NCBI RefSeq assembly: GCF_026011715.1
Contig: NZ_BRVM01000014.1
Span: forward strand, 40,673 to 104,672
Source of the DNA: Cytobacillus sp. NCCP-133
GTDB lineage: Bacteria; Bacillota; Bacilli; Bacillales; Cytobacillaceae
Length of the DNA stretch: 64,000 nucleotides
Direction of reading: 5' to 3'
The translations under genes and the position numbers were made by a program. Below the pieces are notes generated by a model. The model had not been told where the DNA came from. It ran no database searches and saw only the letters and a program-made list of their open reading frames with translations. Of this stretch, positions 52,044 through 60,623 are shown piece by piece (the stretch's first letter is position 1; every line of letters begins with the position of its first letter).

Positions 52044-52769
52044 CTATTTTGCTAAAAACCCCAATACGGCCAGCAGCAAAATGGCAGTCCAAAGGATCAG
52101 CCTGGAAGCAGGCACTCCTTTGAGAGAAGGACGCCTCCCCGATATTCTTCCGGGATGGTGCATGGTGTTTGCAGAAGATTGCCTTCCTTTCGTAAGGAAG
52201 GCTGTACCGATTAGGAAACCGGCAATTAGCCCAAATAGATGAGCTGTTACATTGATGTTAGGCTGCAAAAAGGTCATAATGATGCCAATTGCGGTTATTG
52301 TCAGAATGATTTGTGAATTACCCCTTGACAAAAGGTCTTTACGAAAAAAAGTGATGGCGCCAAAGAAACCGAATAAGCCAAAGATGGCTCCACTGGCACC
52401 TACATGGATATATGTCATAGGTTCTAGTATCAGGGTAGCGATGTTTGCTGCCACTCCAGCTGCGATATATAGAAGTAGAAATTTGGCTTTTCCAAGTATT
52501 TGCTCCAGGGCAGGACCAAATAAAACAAGAGAAAAGCTATTAAACAAAACATGGGGAAATCCGCTATGCAAAATAATGGGGGTTAATAGTCGCCAATATT
52601 CCCCCTCAATAATATATAAATTGACTCCAGCGAGCTTCTCAAATATAAGTGCGTTGGGGAAAATAGGTATAGCAGTTAATAAATATAGTACGATATGGGT
52701 AAGAATGATGCCGGAAACAACAGGGTAAAAGCGGATAAATTCCTTTAAACTTTCCGTTCTCGTAAACAT
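52044..52769 (-). CDS. ydcA: Rhomboid-family intramembrane serine protease
   Basis: A 241-residue rhomboid with six or seven membrane helices. The catalytic serine is in HVGASGAIFGLFG (GxSG) and the histidine in NVTAHLFGLIAGF; the loop-1 region YWRLLTPIILHSGFPHVLFNSFSLVLFG is conserved. It cleaves membrane proteins within or near their helices; substrates are unknown. The ATG at 52769 with GGAGG 6 bp upstream is chosen; a longer open frame runs antisense through acpS and is not real. It is divergent from acpS, as in B. subtilis ydcA-acpS. Confidence 0.92.
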   Translation of the reverse strand: MFTRTESLKEFIRFYPVVSGIILTHIVLYLLTAIPIFPNALIFEKLAGVNLYIIEGEYWRLLTPIILHSGFPHVLFNSFSLVLFGPALEQILGKAKFLLLYIAAGVAANIATLILEPMTYIHVGASGAIFGLFGFFGAITFFRKDLLSRGNSQIILTITAIGIIMTFLQPNINVTAHLFGLIAGFLIGTAFLTKGRQSSANTMHHPGRISGRRPSLKGVPASRLILWTAILLLAVLGFLAK

Positions 52770-52925
52770 AGACATCCTCCAATAGTATATTCTACCTCCA
52801 TCATAGCCTGAAAAAGCGGTTTTTAGCATCTGATAGCTCTTTTCTTTTGTAATAACCATGTACTTGCCTGAGCTTCTACTGTATTCTTTATGCAATAAAT
52901 AAAATAAATAGAAGGGAGATGCGAA

Positions 52926-53282
52926 ATGATTTCCGGAATTGGGATTGATATTTGTGGTATTGGTCGAATCCGCAAAATCGCAGCCAGGCAGGAGCGTTTT
53001 CCGGAGAGGGTTCTTACTTCCCGGGAACTGGCTGTGTATGATAAGTTGCCTGAGAAGAGAAAAGCAGAATTTCTTGCTGGGAGATTTGCTGCAAAAGAAG
53101 CCTTCGCTAAAGCTGTTGGAACAGGGATTGGCGAAGAGCTTTCTTTTCAGGATATTGAAATTGAAAAAGATGAACAGGGAAAACCTTTTATTTCGAAACC
53201 TAACAAAAAGGGGGTCCACCTGTCTATCTCCCATAGCCGGGAGTACGCAGTTGCACAGATAGTGATTGAAAGAGCAATTTGA
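52926..53282 (+). CDS. acpS: Holo-[acyl-carrier-protein] synthase
   Basis: A 118-residue AcpS that transfers 4'-phosphopantetheine from CoA to the ACP serine, forming a trimer in the cytosol. Conserved IGIDICGIGRI with the Mg-binding Asp near residue 8, RFAAKEAFAKAVGTGIG with the second acidic residue, and VHLSISHSREYAVAQIVIE at the C-terminus. GAAGGGAG lies 6 bp before the ATG. It matches the acpS-ydcC-alr order of B. subtilis. Confidence 0.96.
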   Translation: MISGIGIDICGIGRIRKIAARQERFPERVLTSRELAVYDKLPEKRKAEFLAGRFAAKEAFAKAVGTGIGEELSFQDIEIEKDEQGKPFISKPNKKGVHLSISHSREYAVAQIVIERAI

Positions 53283-53413
53283 TCTAGTTAAGATTTGGCT
53301 GTGGGCAGGATCATTACTGCTTTTGGCACCCTGCAGTTGGAGATCAAGAGCTGGTTTTAACGGTGTCAAGAAATTCAAAATGCTTGTCATTCCTCCTAGC
53401 ATATTCCCTTAGG

Positions 53414-53485
53414 TTGTCTCATATATTCATAGTGCGATAGGAGAGACAGGCCAAAAGGTTTGGCCATCTCACTGAAATGAGACAA
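53414..53485 (+). ncRNA. Nested hairpin leader in front of ydcC
   Basis: An outer stem TTGTCTCAT (53414-53422) with ATGAGACAA (53477-53485), a middle stem GAGA / TCTC (53443-53446 with 53467-53470), and an inner stem GGCCAAA / TTTGGCC (53449-53455 with 53459-53465) form one continuous fold. Its 3' edge abuts the ydcC ribosome binding site AGGGG (53486-53490). No T-run follows, so it is more likely a translational leader than a terminator. Confidence 0.5.
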
Positions 53486-53498
53486 AGGGGCTGAAGGA

Positions 53499-54512
53499 AT
53501 GAAGAAAAAGTTGTTAATGCTGCTTGCCGGGCTAATGGTTGTTTTTGCATTGTCTGCCTGTGGTTCTAAATCACAAGAAGATGTTGTAAAAGAGCTTGGC
53601 AATAAGCTGGAAGACATTAAAGGGTACAAGGCAGAGGCTAAAATGACCCTCCAGATGGGCACTGATCCGCAAACATACGATATTGAAGTATGGCATAAGG
53701 ATCCTGACTTTTATCGGGTGAATCTGAAAAATGCCCAAAAAGACCAAAGCCAAATGATTCTGCGAAACGCTGATGGTGTTTTTGTCCTGACACCTGCGCT
53801 GAACAAAAGCTTCCGCTTTCAAAGCGATTGGCCCGAGAACAGCAGCCAGGCTTATTTATATGAATCCTTAGTCAAGGATATTATGGAGGATAAAGAGGCT
53901 AAGTTCTCAGCTACAAAAGATCACTATGTGTTTGAAACGAAAACCAGATACCAAAATAATCAGATGCTTCCTGTCCAGGAAATCACACTGAAAAAGTCGG
54001 ACTTGTCACCTGTTAGCGTGAAGGTCATGGACCCTGATAAAAATGCACTTGTAACTGTAGATTTCTCAAATGTAAAGTTTAATGCGAGCTTTGATAAAAA
54101 AGACTTCGATATGCAGAAAAATATGACAGGCGCCCAGCTCGAAGTACCAGTTATGGCTGAAGTGGATGAGCAGGAGTTTTCGGTTAAATATCCTCAAAGT
54201 GAAATGGCCGGGGTCAATTTGGTCGAAGAGAAGGAAATGAAAACAGAAAACGGCAAGAGGGTTGTTTTAACCTTTGATGGAGAGAAATCCTTCACTCTTG
54301 TTCAGGAAAAGGCAACTGTAATGCCAGCTTCATCCTCTGTAACATCAGTTAATGGGGAACCGATTGATCTTGGGTTCACAATTGGTGCACTATCCAGCAA
54401 CACGATTTCATGGACATACCAGGGTGTGGACTATATGATTGCTTCAAATGATCTATCCCCTGAAGAAATGACAATGATCGCCCGTTCTGTACAAGGTGAT
54501 ATGGTGAAATAA
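53499..54512 (+). CDS. ydcC: LolA-like outer-membrane-lipoprotein-carrier-family lipoprotein
   Basis: A 337-residue lipoprotein. The signal peptide ends in the lipobox LSACGS near residue 20. The rest is a LolA/LolB/DUF4367-like beta-barrel (GYKAEAKMTLQMGTDPQTYDIEVWHKDPDFYRVNLKNAQ...MILRNADGVFVLTPALNKSFRFQSDWPENSSQAYL). It corresponds to B. subtilis YdcC, reported as sporulation-associated. A nested RNA fold lies just upstream of its AAGGGG ribosome binding site. It anchors in the outer face of the cytoplasmic membrane; function unclear. Confidence 0.9.
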   Translation: MKKKLLMLLAGLMVVFALSACGSKSQEDVVKELGNKLEDIKGYKAEAKMTLQMGTDPQTYDIEVWHKDPDFYRVNLKNAQKDQSQMILRNADGVFVLTPALNKSFRFQSDWPENSSQAYLYESLVKDIMEDKEAKFSATKDHYVFETKTRYQNNQMLPVQEITLKKSDLSPVSVKVMDPDKNALVTVDFSNVKFNASFDKKDFDMQKNMTGAQLEVPVMAEVDEQEFSVKYPQSEMAGVNLVEEKEMKTENGKRVVLTFDGEKSFTLVQEKATVMPASSSVTSVNGEPIDLGFTIGALSSNTISWTYQGVDYMIASNDLSPEEMTMIARSVQGDMVK

Positions 54513-54525
54513 CCATTCCTTTTGT

Positions 54526-54560
54526 TAAAAACAGGCCCTCTCAAGGGGCCTGTTTTATTC
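54526..54560 (+). terminator. Terminator after ydcC
   Basis: AAAACAGGCCC / GGGCCTGTTTT around TCTCAAGG, followed by ATTC. A GC-rich stem; the T-run is part of the stem. Confidence 0.85.
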
Positions 54561-54754
54561 TGTCTCTAAGTAGAAAAAATTTGCAGAACCGCCGCGTTTC
54601 CGTTCCTATTTTCTATATAAACTTAAAGAAACGATGCCTGTAAAAAACACATAGCAAAAAATATCCATATTCATAGCTATATAATTCATTTGACAAACTC
54701 TGCTGGGGAGTTTGATAATCGACATGTACAGAAATACGGCATTGGCTAAAGGAC

Positions 54755-55924
54755 GTGAATACATCAATGGGTGAGCAGATAAAAATATTTAGAGATACAT
54801 GGGCAGAGATAAATCTCGACCATATTTCATATAATGTTGAGTCGATGAAAAGGCATGTAAGCGATGGTGCGATCGTCATTGCTGTTATAAAGGCAAATGG
54901 ATATGGCCATGGCGATGCAGCTGTGGCAGAAGCTGCCCTCGAAGCGGGTGCTTCATATTTGGCGGTTGCCACACTTGATGAAGCGATGGCTCTGCGAAAG
55001 AAAAAAATACAAGCTCCTATTTTGGTGATGGGTGCAAGCAGACCGGAAAATGCAGGTGACGCTGCTAAAGAAAATATTGCTCTTACTGTTTTTCAAAAAG
55101 ATTGGCTTTCTAATGCGAAAGAATATATTCGGACCGGCGAGGAGCTGCGCATCCACTTAAAGTTTGACACTGGTATGGGGCGTCTTGGCATTCGCAGCCG
55201 AAATGAGCTGGAGGGAATTGAGAGCGCTGCCAAAAGGGACGGGCATTTCCTGATTGAAGGAGTATTTACTCACTTTGCTACAGCTGACTCACTGGATAAT
55301 CATTATTTTGAACAGCAGTTAAGCAGGTTTGAGGAGATGATTGGCTGGATGGAGGAGGTTCCTAAGTACGTACATTCCAGCAATAGTGCTGCTGGCCTAA
55401 GATTCCCTAAGGCACATTTGAATGCAGTCAGAATGGGGATCAGCATGTACGGCCTGGCACCATCAATGGAGATGAAACCTGAACTTCCTTTCCCGCTTAA
55501 AGAGGCATTTTCCCTCCATACAAAAATTGTACATGTCAAAAAGATCCATAAGGGGGAAAAGGTCAGCTATGGCGCTGCATATGAGGCGAAAGAGGATGAA
55601 TGGATTGCGACTTTGCCGATTGGCTATGCTGATGGCTGGGTTCGAAAGCTTCAGGGACAGGAAGTTCTGGTTGAGGGATTTAGAGTGCCGATTGTTGGCC
55701 GAATATGCATGGATCAATGTATGATTAAGCTTCCATATGAAAAGCCTGTTGGTACACAGGTTACCTTGATAGGAGAACAGGACGGAGCGAGAATACCTGT
55801 AGATGAAATCGCCCGGAAACTTGAAACCATTAACTATGAAGTCACTTGTATGGTATCTTCACGGGTTCCCCGCATATATAAAAGAGATGGCCTTGTAATT
55901 GGCGGGGTCAATTATCTGCTTTAA
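54755..55924 (+). CDS. alr: Alanine racemase
   Basis: A 389-residue PLP-dependent racemase that supplies D-alanine for Ddl. The PLP lysine is in [10 protein letters not shown], the barrel has [45 protein letters not shown] and the C-terminal domain brings the catalytic tyrosine in VSYGAAYEA, followed by GYADGW and [10 protein letters not shown]. The GTG at 54755 is preceded very closely by AAAGGA; an ATG at 54767 is an alternative. Upstream of the toxin-antitoxin pair, as in B. subtilis. Confidence 0.95.
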   Translation: MNTSMGEQIKIFRDTWAEINLDHISYNVESMKRHVSDGAIVIAVIKANGYGHGDAAVAEAALEAGASYLAVATLDEAMALRKKKIQAPILVMGASRPENAGDAAKENIALTVFQKDWLSNAKEYIRTGEELRIHLKFDTGMGRLGIRSRNELEGIESAAKRDGHFLIEGVFTHFATADSLDNHYFEQQLSRFEEMIGWMEEVPKYVHSSNSAAGLRFPKAHLNAVRMGISMYGLAPSMEMKPELPFPLKEAFSLHTKIVHVKKIHKGEKVSYGAAYEAKEDEWIATLPIGYADGWVRKLQGQEVLVEGFRVPIVGRICMDQCMIKLPYEKPVGTQVTLIGEQDGARIPVDEIARKLETINYEVTCMVSSRVPRIYKRDGLVIGGVNYLL

Positions 55925-56101
55925 TAAATAGGGGGATTGCGTTTAATTGCCATATAATCGAATTACTTGCATAAAAGCCTATTTTCTTGGCCGATAATAC
56001 AGAAGAATTCAAGAACCCCCTTTGCATTGGGCGGTATTAATGGTAATATTGAAAATGGTAGATATAAAAATGGTGTGTAGTGATGGTGGAGGTGTATGTT
56101 T

Positions 56102-56383
56102 GTGTCTGAGTCCAGCACAACAACAGAGATAATGGTGAAATTACCGCAATATCTTTTAACCGAGTTAGACGGATTTGCAAAGCAGGAAAACGTTAACCGG
56201 AGCGAATTCATTTATCAAGCGACCAAAATGTATTTGCGCGAGCGCAAAAAGAGACAAATTCGCGAATCCATGAGACGAGGCTATATGGAGATGGCGAAAA
56301 TAAATTTGACGATTGCATCTGAAGCATTTCAAGCGGAATACGAGGCAGAACACACAGTTGAACGTCTAGTAAGCGGAGGATAA
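56102..56383 (+). CDS. ndoAI: EndoAI antitoxin (MazE-like, ribbon-helix-helix)
   Basis: 93 residues, the length of B. subtilis EndoAI, which begins MSESS as does this protein. An N-terminal ribbon-helix-helix ([38 protein letters not shown]) binds DNA; the C-terminal [18 protein letters not shown]...[13 protein letters not shown] wraps the EndoA toxin. The GTG at 56102 has GGAGG 9 bp upstream; an ATG at 56096 is only 3 bp from it and is less likely. It precedes ndoA by 4 nt. Confidence 0.95.
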   Translation: MSESSTTTEIMVKLPQYLLTELDGFAKQENVNRSEFIYQATKMYLRERKKRQIRESMRRGYMEMAKINLTIASEAFQAEYEAEHTVERLVSGG

Positions 56384-56387
56384 TCCT

Positions 56388-56738
56388 TTGATTGTCAAAC
56401 GTGGTGACGTTTATTTTGCAGACCTATCCCCAGTTGTTGGTTCAGAACAAGGCGGCGTTCGTCCAGTGCTTGTCATCCAAAACGACATCGGGAATCGGTT
56501 TAGTCCCACAGTAATTGTTGCAGCGATCACAGCTCAAATTCAAAAAGCTAAGCTGCCTACTCACGTTGAAATTGATGCGAAGCGTTATGGTTTTGAAAGG
56601 GATTCGGTCATCTTATTAGAACAGATTCGTACAATTGATAAACAACGCTTAACCGATAAAATAACCCATCTCGATGACGAAATGATGGAAAAAGTGGATG
56701 AAGCCGTGCAAATCAGCTTAGGCCTCATCGAATTTTAA
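56388..56738 (+). CDS. ndoA: EndoA/MazF-type mRNA interferase toxin
   Basis: A 116-residue MazF-family endoribonuclease that cleaves mRNA (UACAU in B. subtilis). [29 protein letters not shown] and the conserved [20 protein letters not shown] are typical, and the [14 protein letters not shown] segment closes the fold. TTG start, 7 bp after GGAGG. It is neutralised by EndoAI and sits directly upstream of the sigma-B module, the conserved Bacillus order. Confidence 0.97.
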   Translation: MIVKRGDVYFADLSPVVGSEQGGVRPVLVIQNDIGNRFSPTVIVAAITAQIQKAKLPTHVEIDAKRYGFERDSVILLEQIRTIDKQRLTDKITHLDDEMMEKVDEAVQISLGLIEF

Positions 56739-57139
56739 ACAAAACGCTCTGTTAAAGGGCGTTTTTTTTTATTTTTAATATGTAAAATAGGTTTAGTCAC
56801 ATTGAAATAGGGTAAAAAAGAAAGTCCTTATATTTTTACAATAATCCAGTGGTGTAAATATACCCGAATGTATGGAAATCTACACCTGACTCTGCTTTTT
56901 TTCTTATCCTAAGATCAAACTATTTATGGTTTTGAAAAAAGGTTTTTATAAGAAATTTGTCGAAATTACTATACACCTATAGAAATCATATAGGTATCAT
57001 TTGACTGATATGAGCTGTTATCATTAAATAGATGTATAAAACGTGAATGCATATATTTTTTTACAAATTGTTCGGTTATTTTACAATAAAGGGGATTTGG
57101 AAGGCTAATAATAGATATATGATAAAATGGGAGGAACCA
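56739..57139. other. Region between ndoA and rsbR
   Basis: After the ndoA terminator comes a 360-bp AT-rich leader. A TTGACT (57001-57006) and TTAAAT (57024-57029), 17 bp apart, are a weak sigma-A-like candidate for the rsbR promoter; TACAAT at 57080 has no good -35. A frame reaching back to 57047 is not supported by a ribosome binding site. Confidence 0.4.
56740..56772 (+). terminator. Terminator after ndoA
   Basis: AAAACGCTC / GGGCGTTTT (one G-U) around TGTTAAA, followed by a T-run of about nine. Confidence 0.88.
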
Positions 57140-57973
57140 ATGAATTCCAACATATTGAATTATATTCAAAATAATAAAGAAGATATCTTCAATGATTGGC
57201 TGCAAGCCACAAAGGAAAATGCGGATGAACGAGTGACCAAGGTGGTTTCTGACCAGGTTTTTGTTGGGACTAGCCGGGAGTTTATAGACCTGATTATTTC
57301 AAATATAAAAAGTTCGAATGAAGAGTTCGCTTCAAGGCTAAGTGATTTCTCTGAGAAAATTGTTCGTTTGGGCTGGCCATTGAGCTTTGTGACAAAGGGG
57401 CTGCAAACCTTCGGAAAAATTGTCTTTGAAGGAATGCAGGATGCTGGGATTGTAACAAAAGAAAACCAGCTAAAAACCGTATATGATTTTGATAGCTGGA
57501 TGACTCCGATGGTCAATGAAGTTGTCAATATGTATTCAACTACTTGGGAAAGAACTGTTTCATTGCAAAAGATCGCCCTGCAGGAACTTTCTGCTCCGCT
57601 TATTCCTGTCTTTGATGGAATTACTGTTATGCCGCTTGTTGGCACGATTGATACTGATAGGGCTAAGCAAATTATGGAAAATTTGTTGAACGGGGTAGTG
57701 AAACACCGTTCTGAAGTGGTGCTTATTGATATAACCGGTGTTCCGGTTGTCGATACGATGGTAGCCCATCATATTATCCAGGCAGCTGATGCCGTAAGGC
57801 TAGTTGGTGCAAAGTGCATGTTAGTAGGCATTCGGCCTGAAATTGCCCAAACCATTGTAAACCTGGGCATAGATTTGAATCAGTTTACTACAAAGAATAC
57901 CCTCAAAAAGGGAGTTGAAGCGGCTCTCGAATTAACGAGCCGTAAAATAGTAAATGTGGAGGGAGCGGAGTGA
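57140..57973 (+). CDS. rsbRA: RsbR-type stressosome protein
   Basis: 277 residues: an N-terminal non-heme globin-like sensor domain and a C-terminal STAS domain. The two RsbT phosphorylation threonines lie in [11 protein letters not shown] and [11 protein letters not shown]. Together with RsbS it builds the 1.8-MDa stressosome that holds RsbT in unstressed cells. GGGAGGA lies 5 bp before the ATG. It is the first gene of the sigma-B regulatory operon. Confidence 0.95.
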   Translation: MNSNILNYIQNNKEDIFNDWLQATKENADERVTKVVSDQVFVGTSREFIDLIISNIKSSNEEFASRLSDFSEKIVRLGWPLSFVTKGLQTFGKIVFEGMQDAGIVTKENQLKTVYDFDSWMTPMVNEVVNMYSTTWERTVSLQKIALQELSAPLIPVFDGITVMPLVGTIDTDRAKQIMENLLNGVVKHRSEVVLIDITGVPVVDTMVAHHIIQAADAVRLVGAKCMLVGIRPEIAQTIVNLGIDLNQFTTKNTLKKGVEAALELTSRKIVNVEGAE

Positions 57974-58332
57974 GAATGAGAATTCCGATTTTAAAGTTAA
58001 ACGATTGTTTGTTAGTCTCCATTCAATGGGAATTAGATGACCAGACTGCACTTCAGTTTCAGGAGGATTTGCTCCATAAAATCCATGAAACAAGTGCAAA
58101 TGGAGTCGTAATAGATTTAACATCCATTGACTTTATAGATTCATTCATCGCTAAAGTTTTAGGCGACGTAATAAATATGTCCAAACTGATGGGTGCAAAA
58201 GTAGTCATTACCGGGATACAGCCTGCCGTAGCTATAACGCTGATTGAGTTAGGTATTGGGTTAGATGATGTCCTTACTGCATTAGATTTAGAAAAAGGTT
58301 TGGAGAAATTACAACAGGAATTGGGGGAGTAA
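57970..58332 (+). CDS. rsbS: RsbS stressosome scaffold protein
   Basis: A STAS-only protein of about 120 residues that forms the stressosome core. The phosphorylated serine lies in [12 protein letters not shown], in the stretch [14 protein letters not shown]...[19 protein letters not shown], nearly identical to B. subtilis RsbS. The GTG at 57970 overlaps the rsbRA stop (GTGA); an ATG at 57976, 5 bp after a GGAG, is equally possible. Phosphorylation by RsbT frees RsbT to activate RsbU. Confidence 0.95.
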   Translation: MRMRIPILKLNDCLLVSIQWELDDQTALQFQEDLLHKIHETSANGVVIDLTSIDFIDSFIAKVLGDVINMSKLMGAKVVITGIQPAVAITLIELGIGLDDVLTALDLEKGLEKLQQELGE

Positions 58333-58336
58333 CTGT

Positions 58337-58738
58337 ATGGAAAACCAATCCTGCGTTAAAATCATAAACGAGTGGGACATCGTTGCAGCCCGCCAGCTTG
58401 GGCGGAATGTTGCAAAAGAGCTTGGTTTTGGTACAGTTGACCAGGCCAGAATCACTACAGCCATTAGTGAACTTGCCCGGAATATCTATTTATACGCCGG
58501 ACAAGGACAAATCTGTATAGAAAAAATATATGACGGCGGAAAAGCGGGATTGCGTATAGTTGCAGTAGACAGCGGCCCTGGAATAAATGATTTACGCCAA
58601 GTGATGGAAGATGGATTTTCAACATCGGGAGGATTAGGAGCCGGCCTGCCAGGTGTCAAGCGGTTGATGGATGAGTTCTTAATTGACTCCAATCCTGGAA
58701 CCGGAACAGATATAAAAGCAACTAAGTGGCTCCGATAG
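58337..58738 (+). CDS. rsbT: RsbT serine/threonine kinase
   Basis: A 133-residue GHKL-fold kinase. N-box TTAISELARNIYLYA, G1 box VAVDSGPGI and G2 GGLGAGLPGVKRLMDEF are visible. It phosphorylates RsbS and RsbR and then binds the RsbU N-terminal domain to switch on the phosphatase. TTGGGGGAG lies about 7 bp before the ATG. Confidence 0.96.
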   Translation: MENQSCVKIINEWDIVAARQLGRNVAKELGFGTVDQARITTAISELARNIYLYAGQGQICIEKIYDGGKAGLRIVAVDSGPGINDLRQVMEDGFSTSGGLGAGLPGVKRLMDEFLIDSNPGTGTDIKATKWLR

Positions 58739-58749
58739 GGGGAAAAGGT

Positions 58750-59760
58750 ATGGATTTCCGAGAAATGATGGATTCAAAGTATCGGGATATTCTGAAGAAT
58801 TATATCAAAGAACAATCTGAACAGGCTTTGTATCAAGGCCAAAAGTTCAGCAGGAAGTCAATTGAACATAAAATTTCTCCTGAAGAGATTATCAGCGTTC
58901 ATAAAAATTTGATGGGTGAACTATACCCGGACTTGCCTGAGTATGTTCATCATTCTTTTGATATTCTTTTGGAAATCATGATAGGATATGGATTTGCTTA
59001 TCGGGAGCATCAGAATTTGAAACATATTCAGCAGGAATTAAGAACAGAAATGGAAATAGCCGCTAATGTGCAGCAGACCCTGCTCGGGACGCACGTGCCT
59101 TCTGTGGAAGGGTTGGACATTGGCGCAATCAGTGTTCCTGCCAAACATATGAACGGTGATTATTTCCACTTTGTTCAGGATGATAATGGCAGCATCAGCA
59201 TTGCGATTGCTGATGTTATCGGAAAAGGTCTTCCAGCAGCTTTGTGTATGTCCATGATTAAATATGCGATGGACAGCTTGCCTGAAAACCGAAATGATCC
59301 TAAAAGTGTCCTTGAGAGCCTGAATCGGGTTGTAGAGCAAAATGTAGATTTGACTATGTTTATTACGATGTTCTATGGAATCTACGACACCAATACCCAT
59401 TTGTTTTCTTACGGTTCTGCCGGACATGAGCCTGGGCTTTTCTATAATGTTAAAAAAGGTGAATTTACCGAACTCGTGGCAAAAGGCCTGCTTCTGGGCA
59501 TCGATAAAAAAACGAATTACCACCAGTATGAAAAAGGAGTAAACCCGGGAGATATGATTATATTAATGTCAGACGGTGTAACGGAATGCCGTACTGAAGA
59601 GGGGTTCATTGAAAAAGAAACATTGCTTGAATTAATCAAAAAATATATTCATTTAGGTGCACAGGAAATTGTTAATAGCGTATTTAAAGAACTTGAAAAA
59701 CTCCAGCATTTTCAATTGCGAGATGATTTTACCTTAATTATCTTAAAAAGAAATGTTTAG
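58750..59760 (+). CDS. rsbU: RsbU phosphoserine phosphatase
   Basis: 336 residues: an N-terminal four-helix RsbT-binding domain (residues 1 to about 85), a linker helix (EHQNLKHIQQELRTEMEIAANVQQTLL), and a PP2C-type (SpoIIE/RsbU) phosphatase domain with metal-binding aspartates in MNGDYFHF, IAIADVIGKGLPAA and LMSDGVTE, ending LRDDFTLIIL. It dephosphorylates RsbV when bound by RsbT. The ATG at 58750 follows AGGGGGAAAAGG. Its stop codon overlaps a sigma-B-like promoter. Confidence 0.96.
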   Translation: MDFREMMDSKYRDILKNYIKEQSEQALYQGQKFSRKSIEHKISPEEIISVHKNLMGELYPDLPEYVHHSFDILLEIMIGYGFAYREHQNLKHIQQELRTEMEIAANVQQTLLGTHVPSVEGLDIGAISVPAKHMNGDYFHFVQDDNGSISIAIADVIGKGLPAALCMSMIKYAMDSLPENRNDPKSVLESLNRVVEQNVDLTMFITMFYGIYDTNTHLFSYGSAGHEPGLFYNVKKGEFTELVAKGLLLGIDKKTNYHQYEKGVNPGDMIILMSDGVTECRTEEGFIEKETLLELIKKYIHLGAQEIVNSVFKELEKLQHFQLRDDFTLIILKRNV

Positions 59761-59780
59761 CCGGTTTAAATAGCGGGTAA
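59755..59780 (+). promoter_or_regulatory. Sigma-B-type promoter for rsbV-rsbW-sigB-rsbX
   Basis: GTTTAG (59755-59760), a 14-bp spacer, and GGGTAA (59775-59780) match the sigma-B consensus GTTTaa-N12-15-GGGtAt. It overlaps the rsbU stop codon. Position matches the autoregulatory promoter of the B. subtilis operon. Confidence 0.75.
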
Positions 59781-59788
59781 GGAGTAAA

Positions 59789-59824
59789 ATGCAGTTGACA
59801 TGTAAAGAGGTGGGTCAGTTATGA
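59789..59824 (+). CDS. 11-codon ORF between the sigma-B promoter and rsbV
   Basis: An ATG 4 bp after AAGGAG opens MQLTCKEVGQL and stops at a TGA that overlaps the rsbV ATG (ATGA). The strong ribosome binding site and the overlap suggest translational coupling. The peptide itself may be unimportant. Confidence 0.45.
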   Translation: MQLTCKEVGQL

Positions 59825-60153
59825 ATATTACAATAGATGTAAAAGAAAATGATTTGCTGATTGAAGCGATGGTCAGTGGAGAAATTGACGCATATACAGC
59901 TCCAAAACTCCGGGAAGAACTTTTTCCTTTAACGGAGAAAGAAGGAGTTGAAATGGTTGTAAACCTATCTGAAGTCTCTTATATGGATAGTACCGGCTTA
60001 GGTGTATTTGTTGGTGTATTTAAAAATGTTCGCGCCAATAACGGCAAGTTTAAAATTGTGGGTTTGTCGGATCGCTTGAAGAGACTTTTTGAAATTACAG
60101 GTCTAGCCGATATTATCGATATAAACAGCGGGATTGAAGGTGGAGTGCAATGA
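59821..60153 (+). CDS. rsbV: RsbV anti-anti-sigma factor
   Basis: A 110-residue STAS protein whose phosphorylated serine lies in SYMDSTGLGVFVG. Unphosphorylated RsbV binds RsbW and frees sigma B. GAGGTG lies 8 bp before the ATG. First gene downstream of the internal sigma-B-type promoter; overlaps rsbW by 4 nt. Confidence 0.97.
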   Translation: MNITIDVKENDLLIEAMVSGEIDAYTAPKLREELFPLTEKEGVEMVVNLSEVSYMDSTGLGVFVGVFKNVRANNGKFKIVGLSDRLKRLFEITGLADIIDINSGIEGGVQ

Positions 60154-60623
60154 ACGAACCATTTGATTATGTAGAGGTGAAGATTCCGGCCAAGCCGGAA
60201 TTTGTTGGGGTAATCCGCCTAACTCTATCGGGGATTGCCAGCAGAATGAGATTTGCATACGAAGAAATTGAAGATTTGAAAATTGCTATCAGTGAAGCTT
60301 GCACAAATGCAGTCCAACACGCATACAAGCAGAATGAACAAGGTGAAGTAGTCATCGGATTCGGGTTATATAGTGACCGTCTTGAAGTTATGGTTGCAGA
60401 CAACGGCAAGAGTTTTGATTTCCAATCTGCGAGACAAGGCATTGGACCGTATGACCAAACTGATTCTGTGGAATTTTTGCGTGAAGGAGGCTTGGGCCTA
60501 TACCTGATTGAAACATTGATGGATGAAGTGAGAATTCATCACAAAGAGGGTGTTACGGTCTTCATGACCAAATACCTAGAAGGAGAGCAGGTGGAGAGGG
60601 ATGCAAAAACAATCTCAACCTAA
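60150..60623 (+). CDS. rsbW: RsbW anti-sigma factor/serine kinase
   Basis: 157 residues of the GHKL kinase fold: N-box LKIAISEACTNAVQHAY, G1 VMVADNGKSFDF and G2-like EGGLGLYLIETLMDEV. It holds sigma B inactive and phosphorylates RsbV. Start overlaps rsbV (ATGA). It overlaps sigB by 23 nt. The TGGAGTG ribosome binding site lies within rsbV. Confidence 0.97.
   Translation: MNEPFDYVEVKIPAKPEFVGVIRLTLSGIASRMRFAYEEIEDLKIAISEACTNAVQHAYKQNEQGEVVIGFGLYSDRLEVMVADNGKSFDFQSARQGIGPYDQTDSVEFLREGGLGLYLIETLMDEVRIHHKEGVTVFMTKYLEGEQVERDAKTIST

Noticed and set aside
52770..53402. Long N-terminal extension of the rhomboid gene
   Set aside because: Antisense to acpS; the start at 52769 has GGAGG and begins at the rhomboid's natural N-terminus.
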